A stretch of DNA of 64,000 bases from Parabacteroides sp. AM08-6 (GCF_003473295.1 NZ_QRMP01000020.1:1-64000); one strand, 5' to 3'; shown: positions 29,999 through 40,145, counted from the stretch's first letter. Made by a program: numbers and translations. The notes: a model not told the origin generated them from the sequence alone.

Positions 29999-30196
29999 AT
30001 GAAGATTGCAGAAATTAGAGAATTAAGCACGAAGGAGTTAGTAGAAAGAATTGATGCTGAAGTGGCTGCTTACGATCAGAAAGTGATTAACCACAGCATT
30101 TCTCCTAGTGATAACCCTGCTCAGATTAAACAACAACGCAGGATGATTGCGCGCATGAAAACAGAATTGCGCCAAAGAGAAGTTAACAACAAATAA
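29999..30196 (+). CDS. rpmC: 50S ribosomal protein L29
   Basis: A 65-aa two-helix protein near the tunnel exit. MKIAEIRELSTKELVERIDA and QQRRMIARMKTELRQRE match the family. The ATG at 29999 is chosen over a TTG two codons earlier. Confidence 0.97.
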   Translation: MKIAEIRELSTKELVERIDAEVAAYDQKVINHSISPSDNPAQIKQQRRMIARMKTELRQREVNNK

Positions 30197-30205
30197 TTGA
30201 GCCTG

Positions 30206-30463
30206 ATGGAAACTAGAAATTTAAGAAAAGAAAGAACGGGCGTGGTTACTAGCAACAAGATGGATAAGAGCATCACGGTTGCTATTAAATGGAAGGAAAA
30301 ACACCCCATTTATGGTAAGTTCGTCAATAAGACGAAAAAATATCATGCTCACGACGAAAAGAATGAATGCAACATTGGCGATACCGTAAAAATTATGGAA
30401 ACTCGTCCTTTGAGCAAAACAAAAAGATGGAGATTAGTTCAAATAATCGAAAGGGCTAAGTAA
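30206..30463 (+). CDS. rpsQ: 30S ribosomal protein S17
   Basis: An 85-aa primary 16S-binding protein. [20 protein letters not shown] and [20 protein letters not shown] are present. The ATG at 30206 is preferred; a TTG three codons earlier abuts the rpmC stop. Its stop lies 1 nt before rplN. Confidence 0.97.
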   Translation: METRNLRKERTGVVTSNKMDKSITVAIKWKEKHPIYGKFVNKTKKYHAHDEKNECNIGDTVKIMETRPLSKTKRWRLVQIIERAK

Positions 30464-30464
30464 C

Positions 30465-30830
30465 ATGATACAACAAGAATCAAGACTAGTAGTAGCAGAT
30501 AACAGTGGTGCAAAAGAAGCGTTGTGTATTCGCGTTTTAGGCGGTACAAGAAAACGTTATGCCACTGTTGGGGATGTAATTGTGGTTGCAATTAAAAGTG
30601 TAATCCCGGCAAGTGATGTGAAGAAGGGTGCTGTTTCTAAAGCTATCATTGTTCGCACTAAAAAAGAAATCCGCCGTCCGGATGGTTCATACATCCGTTT
30701 CGATGATAACGCTTGCGTATTATTGAATGCCGGTGGTGATATTCGTGGAAGCCGTATCTTTGGTCCGGTTGCCAGAGAACTTCGTGCAACAAACATGAAA
30801 ATCGTTTCACTTGCACCTGAAGTGCTTTAA
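30465..30830 (+). CDS. rplN: 50S ribosomal protein L14
   Basis: A 121-aa subunit-interface protein. [20 protein letters not shown] and the C-terminal [22 protein letters not shown] are highly conserved. It begins 1 nt after rpsQ. Confidence 0.98.
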   Translation: MIQQESRLVVADNSGAKEALCIRVLGGTRKRYATVGDVIVVAIKSVIPASDVKKGAVSKAIIVRTKKEIRRPDGSYIRFDDNACVLLNAGGDIRGSRIFGPVARELRATNMKIVSLAPEVL

Positions 30831-30849
30831 TTTTGTAAAATTTAAAGTA

Positions 30850-31170
30850 ATGAGTAAATTACATATTAAAAAAGGCGATATAGTTTTTGTTAATACCGGC
30901 GAAGACAAAGGTAAAACAGGACGTGTTTTAGAGGTTCTCGTAAAAGACGAACGTGCCATTGTTGAGGGTATTAATATGGTATCAAAGCATACCAAGCCTA
31001 ATGCAAAGAATCCTCAAGGAGGAATTGAAAAGAAAGAAGCTCCTATTCATATTTCCAACCTTAACGTGTTGGATCCGAAATCCGGTAAACCGACACGTAT
31101 TGGTCGTAAATTGGATGAAAAAGGTGCTTTAGTACGTTATTCTAAAAAATCAGGGGAGGAAATTAAGTAA
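30850..31170 (+). CDS. rplX: 50S ribosomal protein L24
   Basis: A 106-aa assembly initiator with a KOW motif ([20 protein letters not shown]). The ATG at 30850 is chosen because homologues start near [10 protein letters not shown]; an earlier in-frame ATG lies inside rplN. Its stop overlaps the rplE start (TAATG). Confidence 0.97.
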   Translation: MSKLHIKKGDIVFVNTGEDKGKTGRVLEVLVKDERAIVEGINMVSKHTKPNAKNPQGGIEKKEAPIHISNLNVLDPKSGKPTRIGRKLDEKGALVRYSKKSGEEIK

Positions 31171-31727
31171 TGAGCAATACTGCCAGTCTTAAAAAAGAAT
31201 ATCAGGACAGAATTGTTCCTGCTTTGACGAAAGAGTTCGGTTATAAATCAGTAATGCAGGTGCCTGTATTGAAGAAGATTGTTATCAATCAAGGTTTGGG
31301 TATGGCTGCTGCTGATAAGAAGATTATCGATATAGCAATCAGTGAACTGACTACAATTACGGGTCAGAAAGCTGTTGCCACGGTTTCCAAGAAAGATATC
31401 TCTAACTTCAAGTTGCGTAAAAAAATGCCAATCGGTGTAATGGTAACATTACGTCGTGAACAAATGTATGAATTCCTGGAAAGACTTGTTCGCGTAGCTC
31501 TTCCTCGTATTCGTGACTTCAAAGGTATTGAAAGTAAATTGGACGGAAGAGGTAATTATACTCTCGGAATTCAGGAACAAATCATTTTCCCTGAAATAAA
31601 TATCGATAATATTACCAAAATATTGGGAATGAATATTACCTTTGTGACCTCTGCGAAAACAGATGAAGAAGGGTATGCTCTTTTGAGAGAATTTGGGTTG
31701 CCTTTTAAAAATGCAAAAAAAGACTAA
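31170..31727 (+). CDS. rplE: 50S ribosomal protein L5
   Basis: A 185-aa 5S rRNA-binding protein. [17 protein letters not shown] and the [20 protein letters not shown] segment are conserved. Start overlaps the rplX stop, and rpsN follows after 6 nt. Confidence 0.98.
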   Translation: MSNTASLKKEYQDRIVPALTKEFGYKSVMQVPVLKKIVINQGLGMAAADKKIIDIAISELTTITGQKAVATVSKKDISNFKLRKKMPIGVMVTLRREQMYEFLERLVRVALPRIRDFKGIESKLDGRGNYTLGIQEQIIFPEINIDNITKILGMNITFVTSAKTDEEGYALLREFGLPFKNAKKD

Positions 31728-31733
31728 GTAGTT

Positions 31734-32003
31734 ATGGCAAAGGAATCAATGAAAGCCCGTGAGGTGAAAAGAGCAAAGCTCGTAGCTAAATATGCTGCTA
31801 AAAGAGCAGAACTGAAAGCAGCAGGTGACTATGAAGCTTTACAGGCTTTACCTAAAAATGCTTCTCCTGTACGTTTGCACAATCGTTGTAAAATCACAGG
31901 ACGTCCGAAAGGCTATGTACGCCAGTTCGGTATTTCTCGTATTCAACTGCGTGAAATGGCATCTCATGGTTTAATCCCGGGTGTAAAGAAAGCAAGTTGG
32001 TAA
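31734..32003 (+). CDS. rpsN: 30S ribosomal protein S14, zinc-free type
   Basis: An 89-aa head protein. [20 protein letters not shown] and the tail [11 protein letters not shown] are conserved. It has a single Cys and lacks the CxxC pairs of short zinc-binding S14, so it is the longer C-minus form. A 57-nt gap to rpsH holds a GTCCGG / CCGGA-type short inverted repeat (about 32026-32040). Confidence 0.97.
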   Translation: MAKESMKAREVKRAKLVAKYAAKRAELKAAGDYEALQALPKNASPVRLHNRCKITGRPKGYVRQFGISRIQLREMASHGLIPGVKKASW

Positions 32004-32060
32004 GAGTTTTTTTAGTTTAAATATTGTCCGGAAGTCCGGATCAATTTAATTTATTTATAT

Positions 32061-32456
32061 ATGACAGATCCTATTGCAGATTATTTGACAAGATTGCGTA
32101 ATGCAATTAAAGCGAAGCACAGAGTTGTTGAAGTGCCGGCGTCAAATTTAAAGAAAGAGATCACAAAGATCCTTTTCGACAAGGGCTACATTCTTAATTT
32201 TAAGTTTGTAGAAGATGGTCCTCAGGGTACAATTAAGATTGCCTTGAAGTATGACCTGGTTAACAAAGTGAACGCAATCAAGAAACTTGAGAGAGTTTCT
32301 ACTCCGGGTTTGCGTAAGTACACCGGCTACAAAGACATGCCGAGAGTATTGAATGGTTTAGGTATTGCTGTTCTTTCTACTTCTAAAGGTGTGATGACAG
32401 ACAAAGAAGCCCGTGATCTGAAGATCGGTGGTGAAGTATTATGTTATGTTTATTAA
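32061..32456 (+). CDS. rpsH: 30S ribosomal protein S8
   Basis: A 131-aa central-domain assembly protein. MTDPIADYLTRLRNAIKAKH and the C-terminal GVMTDKEARDLKIGGEVLCY are conserved. In E. coli S8 represses the spc operon by binding near rplE; I see no obvious mimic here. Confidence 0.98.
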   Translation: MTDPIADYLTRLRNAIKAKHRVVEVPASNLKKEITKILFDKGYILNFKFVEDGPQGTIKIALKYDLVNKVNAIKKLERVSTPGLRKYTGYKDMPRVLNGLGIAVLSTSKGVMTDKEARDLKIGGEVLCYVY

Positions 32457-32472
32457 TTAGGAGGAAAGAAGA

Positions 32473-33024
32473 ATGTCAAGAATAGGAAAATTACCAATTC
32501 ATGTACCCGCCGGTGTTACGGTTACTATTAAGGATAACGTGGTGACTGTCAAAGGTCCCAAAGGTGAAATGACCCAGGCTGTAAATCCTGATATTAAAGT
32601 AACTCTTGAAGATGGCATCATCCATCTGACAAGACCGACTGACGATAAGAACCATCGTGCATTACACGGACTTTATCGTTCCTTGATCAACAATATGGTT
32701 ATTGGTGTATCAGAAGGTTACAAGAAAGAACTTGAACTTGTCGGTGTTGGTTACCGTGTATCAAATACAGGTCAGCTGTTGGATCTCTCTTTAGGTTATA
32801 CACATAATATTTATTTGCAGTTGCCTAAAGAAGTGAAAGTTGAGACAAAGGCAGAGAGAAATAAAAATCCTCTTATTATCCTTGAATCGGCTGATAAACA
32901 ATTACTAGGTCAGATTTGTGCAAAGATTCGTTCATTCAGAATGCCGGAACCGTATAAAGGTAAAGGTATTAAGTTCGTGGGTGAAGAAATTCGCAGAAAG
33001 TCTGGTAAATCAGCAGGTAAGTAA
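32473..33024 (+). CDS. rplF: 50S ribosomal protein L6
   Basis: A 183-aa protein with two similar domains near the factor-binding site. MSRIGKLPIHVPAGVTV and the C-terminal RMPEPYKGKGIKFVGEEIRR are present. One of the few genes here with a purine-rich SD-like GGAGG upstream (about 32460-32464). Confidence 0.98.
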   Translation: MSRIGKLPIHVPAGVTVTIKDNVVTVKGPKGEMTQAVNPDIKVTLEDGIIHLTRPTDDKNHRALHGLYRSLINNMVIGVSEGYKKELELVGVGYRVSNTGQLLDLSLGYTHNIYLQLPKEVKVETKAERNKNPLIILESADKQLLGQICAKIRSFRMPEPYKGKGIKFVGEEIRRKSGKSAGK

Positions 33025-33045
33025 TCTACGTAAACTGAAATTATC

Positions 33046-33390
33046 ATGACAACGAAGGAAGAAAGAAGATTAAAAATAAAAGCAGGTGTACGTGGCAAGA
33101 TTTCAGGGACTCCTGAACGTCCGCGCCTGACTGTGTTTAGAAGCAACAAGCAAATCTATGCACAGGTTATAGATGACACTACAGGTAAAACTTTGGCTGC
33201 AGCATCATCTTTAAAGATAGATGTTAAGGCTCCGAAAAAGGAGATTGCCGCTAAGGTTGGTGAACAAATAGCTAAAGTAGCCCAGGAAGCTGGTATTCAG
33301 GCTGTTGTTTTTGACCGTAACGGCTACCTGTATCATGGGAGAGTTAAAGAATTAGCTGATGCTGCACGTAACGGCGGCCTTAAATTTTAA
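33046..33390 (+). CDS. rplR: 50S ribosomal protein L18
   Basis: A 114-aa 5S rRNA-binding protein. [20 protein letters not shown] and [20 protein letters not shown] are conserved. Its stop overlaps an ATG of rpsE in a TAATG arrangement. Confidence 0.98.
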   Translation: MTTKEERRLKIKAGVRGKISGTPERPRLTVFRSNKQIYAQVIDDTTGKTLAAASSLKIDVKAPKKEIAAKVGEQIAKVAQEAGIQAVVFDRNGYLYHGRVKELADAARNGGLKF

Positions 33391-33395
33391 TGAAG

Positions 33396-33914
33396 ATGGC
33401 AGGAGTTAATAATAGAGTTAAGTCGACCAACGACATAGAGTTGAAGGACCGTTTGGTTGCAATCAACCGCGTAACAAAAGTAACCAAAGGTGGACGTACT
33501 TTCAGTTTTGCCGCTATTGTTGTGGTAGGTAACGAAGACGGTATCGTTGGTTGGGGCTTGGGTAAAGCCGGTGAAGTAACGACAGCTATCGCTAAGGGTG
33601 TTGAAGCTGCAAAAAAGAACTTAATCAAGGTTCCCGTTCATAAAGGTACTATTCCTCACGAACAGCTTGCAAAGTTCGGTGGTGCACAGGTCTTGATTAG
33701 ACCGGCATCTCACGGTACAGGTGTTAAGGCTGGTGGTGCTATGCGTGCCGTATTGGAAAGTGTAGGTATCACAGACGTTTTGGCTAAATCGAAAGGTTCG
33801 TCTAACCCTCACAACTTGGTGAAAGCTACTATCGCTGCGCTGGGTGAGTTGAGAAGCCCGTTTGATGTTGCTCAGAACAGAGGTGTTTCCGTAGAAAAAG
33901 TATTCAGAGGTTAA
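33396..33914 (+). CDS. rpsE: 30S ribosomal protein S5
   Basis: A 172-aa fidelity protein. The double-stranded RNA-binding domain ([20 protein letters not shown]) and the C-terminal [16 protein letters not shown] are present. Homologues start MAGVNNRVK, so 33396 is chosen; an ATG at 33390 overlapping the rplR stop would add two residues. Confidence 0.97.
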   Translation: MAGVNNRVKSTNDIELKDRLVAINRVTKVTKGGRTFSFAAIVVVGNEDGIVGWGLGKAGEVTTAIAKGVEAAKKNLIKVPVHKGTIPHEQLAKFGGAQVLIRPASHGTGVKAGGAMRAVLESVGITDVLAKSKGSSNPHNLVKATIAALGELRSPFDVAQNRGVSVEKVFRG

Positions 33915-33932
33915 TTAGGGAGGATAATGATT

Positions 33933-34109
33933 ATGGCAACTATAAAAGTTAAGCAAACAAAAAGTAGAATTAAATGCCCGAAAGACCAAAAGAGAACTCT
34001 TGATGCACTGGGTTTGAAGAAAATGAACCAGGTGGTAGAACATGAAGCTACTCCGTCTATTCTGGGTATGGTTGAGAAAGTGAAACATTTGGTTTCAGTA
34101 GTAAAGTAA
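33933..34109 (+). CDS. rpmD: 50S ribosomal protein L30
   Basis: A 58-aa protein with the short L30 fold. MATIKVKQTKSRIKCPKDQK and LDALGLKKMNQVVEH match the family. The ATG at 33933 is preferred to one two codons upstream. Preceded by a GGGAGG SD-like sequence. Confidence 0.97.
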   Translation: MATIKVKQTKSRIKCPKDQKRTLDALGLKKMNQVVEHEATPSILGMVEKVKHLVSVVK

Positions 34110-34136
34110 TAACGGTTGAAAAATTAATTATACGAT

Positions 34137-34583
34137 ATGAATTTATCAAATTTAAAACCTGCTGAAGGATCTACCAAGACCAGAAAGAGAATCGGCCGTG
34201 GTCCGGGTTCGGGATTAGGAGGAACTTCAACAAGAGGTCATAAAGGGGCAAAGTCAAGATCTGGCTATAAAAGCAAAATTGGTTTTGAAGGTGGTCAGAT
34301 GCCAATTCAAAGACGTTTGCCTAAATTTGGTTTTAAGAATATTAACCGTGTGGAATATAAAGCTATTAACTTGTCTACGTTGCAAGGAATGGCAGATGCT
34401 CAACAGTTGACTAAGATTGGTCTTGATGAACTGATAGCAGCCGGCTTTATTTCAACATCTCAATTGGTTAAAATTCTTGGTAATGGAAACTTGACAGCTA
34501 AACTTGAAGTGGAAGCTCATGCTTTCTCAAAGTCTGCTGAGGCTGCTATTCAAGCTGTAGGTGGAACTGTTGTTAAACTCTAA
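34137..34583 (+). CDS. rplO: 50S ribosomal protein L15
   Basis: A 148-aa late-assembly protein. The Gly/Arg-rich extension RKRIGRGPGSGLGGTSTRGH penetrates 23S rRNA, and FEGGQMPIQRRLPKFGF follows. secY starts 3 nt after its stop, linking ribosome and translocon expression. Confidence 0.98.
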   Translation: MNLSNLKPAEGSTKTRKRIGRGPGSGLGGTSTRGHKGAKSRSGYKSKIGFEGGQMPIQRRLPKFGFKNINRVEYKAINLSTLQGMADAQQLTKIGLDELIAAGFISTSQLVKILGNGNLTAKLEVEAHAFSKSAEAAIQAVGGTVVKL

Positions 34584-34586
34584 GTT

Positions 34587-35927
34587 ATGAGAGCAGTTGA
34601 AACAATAAAAAATATCTGGAAGATTGAGGATCTGAGAAATCGGATCCTCACCACTCTTTTGTTAGTGGCTATTTACCGTTTTGGAACGTATGTAGTGCTT
34701 CCGGGTATCGACCCTAAAGCGTTGACCGCTTTACAAGAACAGACAAGAGGCGGATTGCTCGCTTTGTTGGATATGTTTTCAGGAGGTGCATTCTCTAATG
34801 CTTCTATATTTGCATTAGGGATTATGCCATATATCTCTGCATCTATTGTTATGCAGTTGATGGCTATTGCTGTTCCTTCTTTTCAGAAATTACAGAGAGA
34901 AGGAGAAAGTGGTCGTCGTAAGATTAACCAGTGGACTCGTTATCTGACAGTTCTGATTCTCGTACTTCAAGGGCCTACTTATCTTGTTAACTTAAGTGTA
35001 CAGCTGAAAGCTGCCGGTGCTGCTTTGCCTGCAGGAATTTGGTTTACAATTTCTTCTACAGTCATTTTGGCTGCCGGAAGTATGTTTATCTTATGGCTAG
35101 GTGAAAGAATTACAGATAAAGGTGTAGGAAATGGTATCTCATTTATCATTCTGGTTGGTATCATAGCCCGTTTGCCGCATTCTTTGTTCGAAGAATTTAT
35201 TTCCAGAACAAGTGAGAAAACCGGTGGTTTGGTTATGTTCCTGTTTGAAATGTTATTCCTTTTGCTTGTTATAGCAGGTGCAATCTTGTTGGTGCAGGGT
35301 ACCCGTAAGGTCCCCGTACAGTATGCAAAAAGAATTATTGGCAATAAACAATATGGAGGTGCGCGCCAGTACATTCCTTTGAAAGTGAATGCTGCTAACG
35401 TAATGCCTATCATTTTTGCTCAGGCAATAATGTTTATCCCTATTTCGATTGTCGGTTTTTCCAGTACTGGTGAACGCTCTGGTTTTGTAGCTGCATTTAT
35501 GGATAACACCGGATTTTGGTACAACTTTGTTTTTGCTGTATTGATTATTTTGTTTACTTATTTCTATACAGCTATCACAATTAATCCGACTCAGATGTCT
35601 GATGATTTGAAAAGAAACAATGGTTTTATACCTGGTGTTAAACCTGGAAAACATACCAAAGATTATTTGGATGCCATTATGGATCGTATTACTTTACCGG
35701 GTGCATTCTTCCTTGCATTAGTGGCTATCATGCCAGCTTTTGCCAGAATTGCCGGTGTAAGTATGGCGTTCTCCCAATTCTTTGGCGGAACATCTTTGTT
35801 GATTTTGGTTGGTGTTGTATTGGATACATTACAACAGGTAGAAAGTCATTTGTTGATGCGTCACTATGACGGTTTGTTGAAGTCAGGAAGAATTAAAGGT
35901 CGTACAGGCTCAGTTGCCGCTTATTAA
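34587..35927 (+). CDS. secY: preprotein translocase subunit SecY
   Basis: A 446-aa channel subunit with ten membrane helices. Plug and lateral-gate regions are recognisable (ALLDMFSGGAFSNASIFALG), as are GERITDKGVGNGISFIILVG and the cytoplasmic loop NPTQMSDDLKRNNGFIPGVK. It forms the SecYEG pore for export of the many signal-peptide proteins in this window. It is 3 nt after rplO and 4 nt before map. Confidence 0.98.
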   Translation: MRAVETIKNIWKIEDLRNRILTTLLLVAIYRFGTYVVLPGIDPKALTALQEQTRGGLLALLDMFSGGAFSNASIFALGIMPYISASIVMQLMAIAVPSFQKLQREGESGRRKINQWTRYLTVLILVLQGPTYLVNLSVQLKAAGAALPAGIWFTISSTVILAAGSMFILWLGERITDKGVGNGISFIILVGIIARLPHSLFEEFISRTSEKTGGLVMFLFEMLFLLLVIAGAILLVQGTRKVPVQYAKRIIGNKQYGGARQYIPLKVNAANVMPIIFAQAIMFIPISIVGFSSTGERSGFVAAFMDNTGFWYNFVFAVLIILFTYFYTAITINPTQMSDDLKRNNGFIPGVKPGKHTKDYLDAIMDRITLPGAFFLALVAIMPAFARIAGVSMAFSQFFGGTSLLILVGVVLDTLQQVESHLLMRHYDGLLKSGRIKGRTGSVAAY

Positions 35928-35931
35928 TAGA

Positions 35932-36717
35932 ATGATCTATTTAAAGACAGATGAAGAAATAGAGTTGATGCGTGATGCCAATCAACTGGTCGGTAAGACG
36001 CTTGGCGAATTAGCCAAACACATTGCCCCAGGTGTAAGCACACTGCAACTCGATAAGATTGCTGAAGAGTTCATTAGAGATAATGGTGCTATTCCGGCCT
36101 TTTTAGGATACGGTGGTTTTCCGGGTTCAATATGTGCTTCTGTCAATGAGCAGGTGGTACATGGTATCCCTTCTTCAAAGACTATATTGAAAGAAGGTGA
36201 TATTATATCTGTAGATTGCGGAACCCAATTGAATGGATTTGTAGGTGACTCCGCTTATACTTTTTGTGTAGGAGAAGTTGTTCCGGAAGTAAAGAAATTG
36301 TTGAAGACAACAAAAGAATCTCTTTATTTTGGTATCCAACATGCCTTGGAAGGCAAACGGGTAGGGGATATCAGTCATGCAGTACAGTCTTATTGTGAAG
36401 CGAAAAATTATTCTGTAGTCAGAGAGTTGGTCGGTCACGGTTGTGGACGTAAGATGCATGAGGAACCGGAAGTTCCTAATTACGGAAGACCAGGTTGTGG
36501 CCCTTTATTACGTAGTGGTATGTGCATTTGCATTGAACCTATGATTAATATGGGAAGTAAAAACGTGGTATTCGAAAAGGATGGTTGGACGGTACGGACA
36601 AAGGACCGTAAATGTTCTGCTCATTTTGAGCATTGTATTGCTATTCGTCCTGACGGTCCGCAAATCTTATCTTCATTTAAGTTTTTAGAAGAAGTTTTAG
36701 GTAATAACGCAATTTAA
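35932..36717 (+). CDS. map: type I methionine aminopeptidase
   Basis: A 261-aa enzyme that removes N-terminal Met from new proteins. The five metal ligands are visible: Asp in SVDCGT, Asp in FVGDSAY, His in [10 protein letters not shown], Glu in ICIEPM and Glu in AHFEHC. There is no N-terminal zinc-finger extension. The ATG at 35932 is used because an earlier in-frame ATG lies within secY. Confidence 0.97.
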   Translation: MIYLKTDEEIELMRDANQLVGKTLGELAKHIAPGVSTLQLDKIAEEFIRDNGAIPAFLGYGGFPGSICASVNEQVVHGIPSSKTILKEGDIISVDCGTQLNGFVGDSAYTFCVGEVVPEVKKLLKTTKESLYFGIQHALEGKRVGDISHAVQSYCEAKNYSVVRELVGHGCGRKMHEEPEVPNYGRPGCGPLLRSGMCICIEPMINMGSKNVVFEKDGWTVRTKDRKCSAHFEHCIAIRPDGPQILSSFKFLEEVLGNNAI

Positions 36718-36727
36718 TTTGATTTAT

Positions 36728-36946
36728 ATGGCTAAACAGTCAGCAATTGAACAAGATGGAGTTATAGTAGAGGCATTGTCAAATGCAATGTTTCGTGTAG
36801 AATTAGAGAACGGACATGAAATTACTGCCCATATTTCCGGAAAGATGCGGATGCATTACATTAAAATCCTTCCGGGGGATAAGGTAAGAGTAGAAATGTC
36901 TCCGTATGATCTATCGAAAGGTAGAATTGCTTTTAGATATAAATAA
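36728..36946 (+). CDS. infA: translation initiation factor IF-1
   Basis: A 72-aa S1-like OB-fold protein that binds the 30S A site. [20 protein letters not shown] and [19 protein letters not shown] are conserved. The ATG at 36728 gives the normal length. Its place between map and rpmJ is common in Bacteroidetes and Firmicutes. Confidence 0.98.
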   Translation: MAKQSAIEQDGVIVEALSNAMFRVELENGHEITAHISGKMRMHYIKILPGDKVRVEMSPYDLSKGRIAFRYK

Positions 36947-36961
36947 AAAAAATAACAAGAT

Positions 36962-37078
36962 ATGAAAGTAAGAGCATCTTTAAAGAAGCGTACTCCCGAA
37001 TGCAAAATCGTAAGAAGAAAGGGACGCTTATACGTAATTAACAAGAAAAATCCTAAGTATAAACAACGTCAAGGATAA
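36962..37078 (+). CDS. rpmJ: 50S ribosomal protein L36, zinc-free type
   Basis: A 38-aa protein starting [20 protein letters not shown] and ending NPKYKQRQG. Zinc-binding L36 has a Cys3-His set. Here only one Cys remains (Cys14) and the other ligand positions are changed (the first Cys lost, the third Asn-like, the His replaced by Tyr), so it should fold without zinc. It is 15 nt after infA. Confidence 0.97.
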   Translation: MKVRASLKKRTPECKIVRRKGRLYVINKKNPKYKQRQG

Positions 37079-37113
37079 TTTATTATTTTTGCAAAATAAT
37101 TTAAGTAAGTAAT

Positions 37114-37494
37114 ATGGCTATAAGAATAGTTGGTGTAGACTTGCCACAAAATAAAAGAGGAGAAATTGCCTTGACCTACATTTTCGGTATCGGTCGTAGT
37201 GCAGCGAACTCAATTTTAGCGAAAGCAGGCATTGATCGTGATATCAAGGTAAAGGACTGGACTGATGATCAGGCTGCAAAAGTACGTGAAGTCATTGGCG
37301 CAGAATATAAGGTCGAAGGTGATCTTCGTTCAGAAGTTCAGTTGAATATCAAACGACTGATGGATATCGGTTGTTATAGAGGTGTTCGTCACCGTATTGG
37401 TTTGCCTTTAAGAGGCCAGAGCACAAAGAATAATGCTCGTACTCGTAAGGGTAAGAAGAAAACTGTTGCAAATAAGAAAAAAGCTACTAAATAA
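37114..37494 (+). CDS. rpsM: 30S ribosomal protein S13
   Basis: A 126-aa head protein contacting L5 and P-site t[23 protein letters not shown] and [20 protein letters not shown] are present with a Lys-rich tail. First gene of the alpha block, 35 nt after rpmJ with no clear separate promoter. Confidence 0.98.
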   Translation: MAIRIVGVDLPQNKRGEIALTYIFGIGRSAANSILAKAGIDRDIKVKDWTDDQAAKVREVIGAEYKVEGDLRSEVQLNIKRLMDIGCYRGVRHRIGLPLRGQSTKNNARTRKGKKKTVANKKKATK

Positions 37495-37505
37495 TAAGAA
37501 TTGAT

Positions 37506-37895
37506 ATGGCAAAGAAATCAGTCGCAGCAAAGAAGAGAAACGTAAAAGTTGACGCTTACGGTCAAGCTCATATTCATTCTTCTTTTAACAACATCATTGT
37601 GTCTCTGGCAAATAGCGAAGGTCAGGTAATCAGTTGGTCTTCTGCTGGAAAAATGGGCTTTAGAAGTTCTAAGAAGAACACTCCGTATGCTGCTCAAATG
37701 GCGGCACAGGATTGTGCTAAGGTAGCTTATGATCTTGGTTTGAGAAAAGTAAAAGTATTCGTTAAGGGCCCGGGTAACGGACGTGAGTCTGCTATCAGAA
37801 CTATCCACGGTGCCGGTATTGAAGTAACTGAAATTGTAGATGTTACTCCACTGCCTCATAATGGTTGTCGTCCTCCGAAAAAGAGAAGAGTATAA
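37506..37895 (+). CDS. rpsK: 30S ribosomal protein S11
   Basis: A 129-aa platform protein at the mRNA exit. [20 protein letters not shown] and the tail [18 protein letters not shown] are conserved. A 122-nt spacer with RNA structure separates it from rpsD. Confidence 0.98.
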   Translation: MAKKSVAAKKRNVKVDAYGQAHIHSSFNNIIVSLANSEGQVISWSSAGKMGFRSSKKNTPYAAQMAAQDCAKVAYDLGLRKVKVFVKGPGNGRESAIRTIHGAGIEVTEIVDVTPLPHNGCRPPKKRRV

Positions 37896-37917
37896 TTAAC
37901 TATAGTTTCTTGAACAT

Positions 37918-37992
37918 TGAATCCGGAATTGTGAATAGATTGCACAAAGACCTTATCCTCTCTGTAATCGCGGCTGCACGGTTCCAGATTCA
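37918..37992 (+). ncRNA. candidate structured leader of rpsD (S4 autoregulatory element)
   Basis: In the rpsK-rpsD spacer TGAATCCGGAA (37918-37928) pairs with TTCCAGATTCA (37982-37992) in 10 of 11 positions, closing a 53-nt interior. Just inside lies a hairpin TTGTG / CACAA (37929-37933 and 37943-37947). S4 represses its own operon through mRNA structures in several phyla, and S4 leaders have, to my recollection, been proposed for Bacteroidia. The element ends 25 nt before the rpsD ATG. The match to a known family has not been tested. Confidence 0.5.
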
Positions 37993-38017
37993 GACAGAAC
38001 ATTAAAACAATAAAAAA

Positions 38018-38623
38018 ATGGCAAGATATACTGGACCAAAAACAAGAATAGCCCGTAAGTTTGGTGAGGCTATATTCGGACCGGATAAAGTTCTTTCAAA
38101 AAAGAATTATCCTCCCGGACAACATGGGAATGGCCGTAAGAAGAAAACTTCTGAGTATGGAATTCAGCTTCGCGAGAAGCAAAAAGCAAAATACACTTAT
38201 GGTGTATTGGAAAAGCAATTTAGAAACTTGTTTGAAAAAGCATCACGTTCTAAAGGTATTACCGGTGAAGTATTGCTTCAGTTACTGGAAGGCCGTCTGG
38301 ACAATGTGGTATTCCGTTTGGGTATAGCTCCGACACGTGCTGCTGCTCGCCAGTTGGTTTCTCACCGTCACATTACAGTAGACGGTCAGGTTGTTAACAT
38401 CCCTTCTTACTCTTTGAAAGCTGGTCAGATTGTAGGTGTTAGAGAAAAATCCAAGTCTATGGAAGTGATTGCCGACGCTTTGTCTGGCTTTAATCACAGT
38501 AAGTATCCTTGGATTGAATGGGATCAGTCTTCTTTAAGCGGAAAATTACTGCATCTGCCGGAAAGAGCTGACATTCCTGAAAACATTAAAGAGCAGTTGA
38601 TCGTAGAATTGTATTCTAAATAA
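38018..38623 (+). CDS. rpsD: 30S ribosomal protein S4
   Basis: A 201-aa primary assembly protein. [20 protein letters not shown] starts the protein, and the S4 RNA-binding domain reads [20 protein letters not shown] with [11 protein letters not shown]. It lacks the N-terminal zinc Cys cluster. Its preceding structured spacer suggests self-control. Confidence 0.98.
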   Translation: MARYTGPKTRIARKFGEAIFGPDKVLSKKNYPPGQHGNGRKKKTSEYGIQLREKQKAKYTYGVLEKQFRNLFEKASRSKGITGEVLLQLLEGRLDNVVFRLGIAPTRAAARQLVSHRHITVDGQVVNIPSYSLKAGQIVGVREKSKSMEVIADALSGFNHSKYPWIEWDQSSLSGKLLHLPERADIPENIKEQLIVELYSK

Positions 38624-38635
38624 TAATTGATTTCC

Positions 38636-39628
38636 ATGGCGATATTAGCATTTCAAAAACCCGATAAAGTATTAATGTTGGAAGCGGACAATTTCTTCGG
38701 AAAGTTTGAATTTCGTCCGTTGGAACCCGGCTATGGTATTACAATAGGTAATGCTCTGCGTCGTATTCTCCTGTCGTCACTTGAAGGTTTTGCTATTACA
38801 TCTATTAAAATCGAGGGTGTTGACCATGAATTTGGTACAATCTCCGGTGTTATGGAGGATGTAACAAACATTATCCTGAACCTAAAGCAAGTTCGGTTTA
38901 AGCATATTGTAGACGACATAGAGAATGAAAAAGTAAGTATTACTGTTTCGGGTTCGGAAGTGTTCAAAGCCGGTGATATAGGTAAACAGCTGACCGGATT
39001 CGAGGTGTTGAATCCAGAGTTGGTTATTTGTCGTTTAGATCCGAACGCAGGTTTCCAAATTGAATTAACAATAAACAAAGGCCGCGGTTATGTACCCGCT
39101 GATGAAAACAGAGACCCGAACGCAGACGTACATGTCATTGCTATCGACTCTATTTATACGCCTATTCGTAATGTTAAGTATTCAATTGAAAACTTCCGTG
39201 TTGAGCAAAAGACGGACTACGAAAAGTTGGTTCTTGAAATAGCCACTGATGGTTCTATTCATCCGAAAGAAGCATTAAAAGAAGCAGCTAAGATTCTGAT
39301 ACATCATTTTATGTTGTTCTCAGATGAAAAGATTGCTATCGAAACAGTAGATACTGACGGTAATGAAGAATTCGATGAAGAAGTACTTCACATGCGTCAG
39401 TTGCTCAAGAGTAAGCTCTCGGATATGGATCTGTCTGTTCGTGCTTTGAATTGCTTGAAGGCTGCAGATGTTGAAACTTTAGGTGAATTGGTTAAATTCA
39501 ACAAGAATGATTTGTTGAAGTTCCGGAACTTCGGTAAAAAGTCACTTACGGAACTTGATGAACTGTTGGATAGTCTGAACCTTTCATTCGGTATGGATAT
39601 CACAAAATATAAATTAGATAAAGAGTAA
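38636..39628 (+). CDS. rpoA: RNA polymerase alpha subunit
   Basis: A 330-aa subunit. The N-terminal dimerisation domain has [20 protein letters not shown], and the C-terminal DNA-binding domain has [20 protein letters not shown] with [12 protein letters not shown]. The ATG at 38636 is chosen over one three codons upstream. It starts 12 nt after rpsD. Confidence 0.98.
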   Translation: MAILAFQKPDKVLMLEADNFFGKFEFRPLEPGYGITIGNALRRILLSSLEGFAITSIKIEGVDHEFGTISGVMEDVTNIILNLKQVRFKHIVDDIENEKVSITVSGSEVFKAGDIGKQLTGFEVLNPELVICRLDPNAGFQIELTINKGRGYVPADENRDPNADVHVIAIDSIYTPIRNVKYSIENFRVEQKTDYEKLVLEIATDGSIHPKEALKEAAKILIHHFMLFSDEKIAIETVDTDGNEEFDEEVLHMRQLLKSKLSDMDLSVRALNCLKAADVETLGELVKFNKNDLLKFRNFGKKSLTELDELLDSLNLSFGMDITKYKLDKE

Positions 39629-39636
39629 GTATAGCG

Positions 39637-40119
39637 ATGAGACATAATAAAAAAATAAATCATTTAGGTCGTACAAACACTCACCGTAACGCAATGCTTT
39701 CTAACATGGCTTGTTCTCTTATCAAACATAAGAGAATTTTCACCACTGTTGCTAAAGCTAAAGCTCTGCGTAAGTTTGTAGAACCACTTATCACTAAGTC
39801 TAAAGAGGACACAACTCATTCAAGACGTGTGGTATTCAGCAATTTGCAAGACAAATATGCTGTAACGGAATTGTTCAAAGAAGTTTCTCAAAAGATAGGT
39901 GACCGTCCGGGTGGATATACTCGTATCCTGAAGACTGGCAACCGTCTGGGGGATAATGCTGCAATGTGCTTCATTGAACTGGTTGATTACAATGAAAATA
40001 TGTTGAAAACAGCTACAGCGAAAAAAGCTACTAAGACAAGACGTTCACGTAAAAAGTCTACAGCAGCTGAAGCTCCTGTTGCCGAAGCTCCTGCAGTAGA
40101 GGAACAAGCAGCTGAATAA
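39637..40119 (+). CDS. rplQ: 50S ribosomal protein L17 with acidic tail
   Basis: A 160-aa protein. The core [20 protein letters not shown] and [17 protein letters not shown] is normal and ends near residue 125. After this comes a low-complexity tail: Lys/Thr/Arg-rich, then Ala/Glu/Pro-rich (about 128-160). Such tails occur in Bacteroidetes L17. It is the last gene of the operon and is followed by a terminator. Confidence 0.97.
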   Translation: MRHNKKINHLGRTNTHRNAMLSNMACSLIKHKRIFTTVAKAKALRKFVEPLITKSKEDTTHSRRVVFSNLQDKYAVTELFKEVSQKIGDRPGGYTRILKTGNRLGDNAAMCFIELVDYNENMLKTATAKKATKTRRSRKKSTAAEAPVAEAPAVEEQAAE

Positions 40120-40145
40120 ATTCGGCTTATTTCAATAAAGATAAT

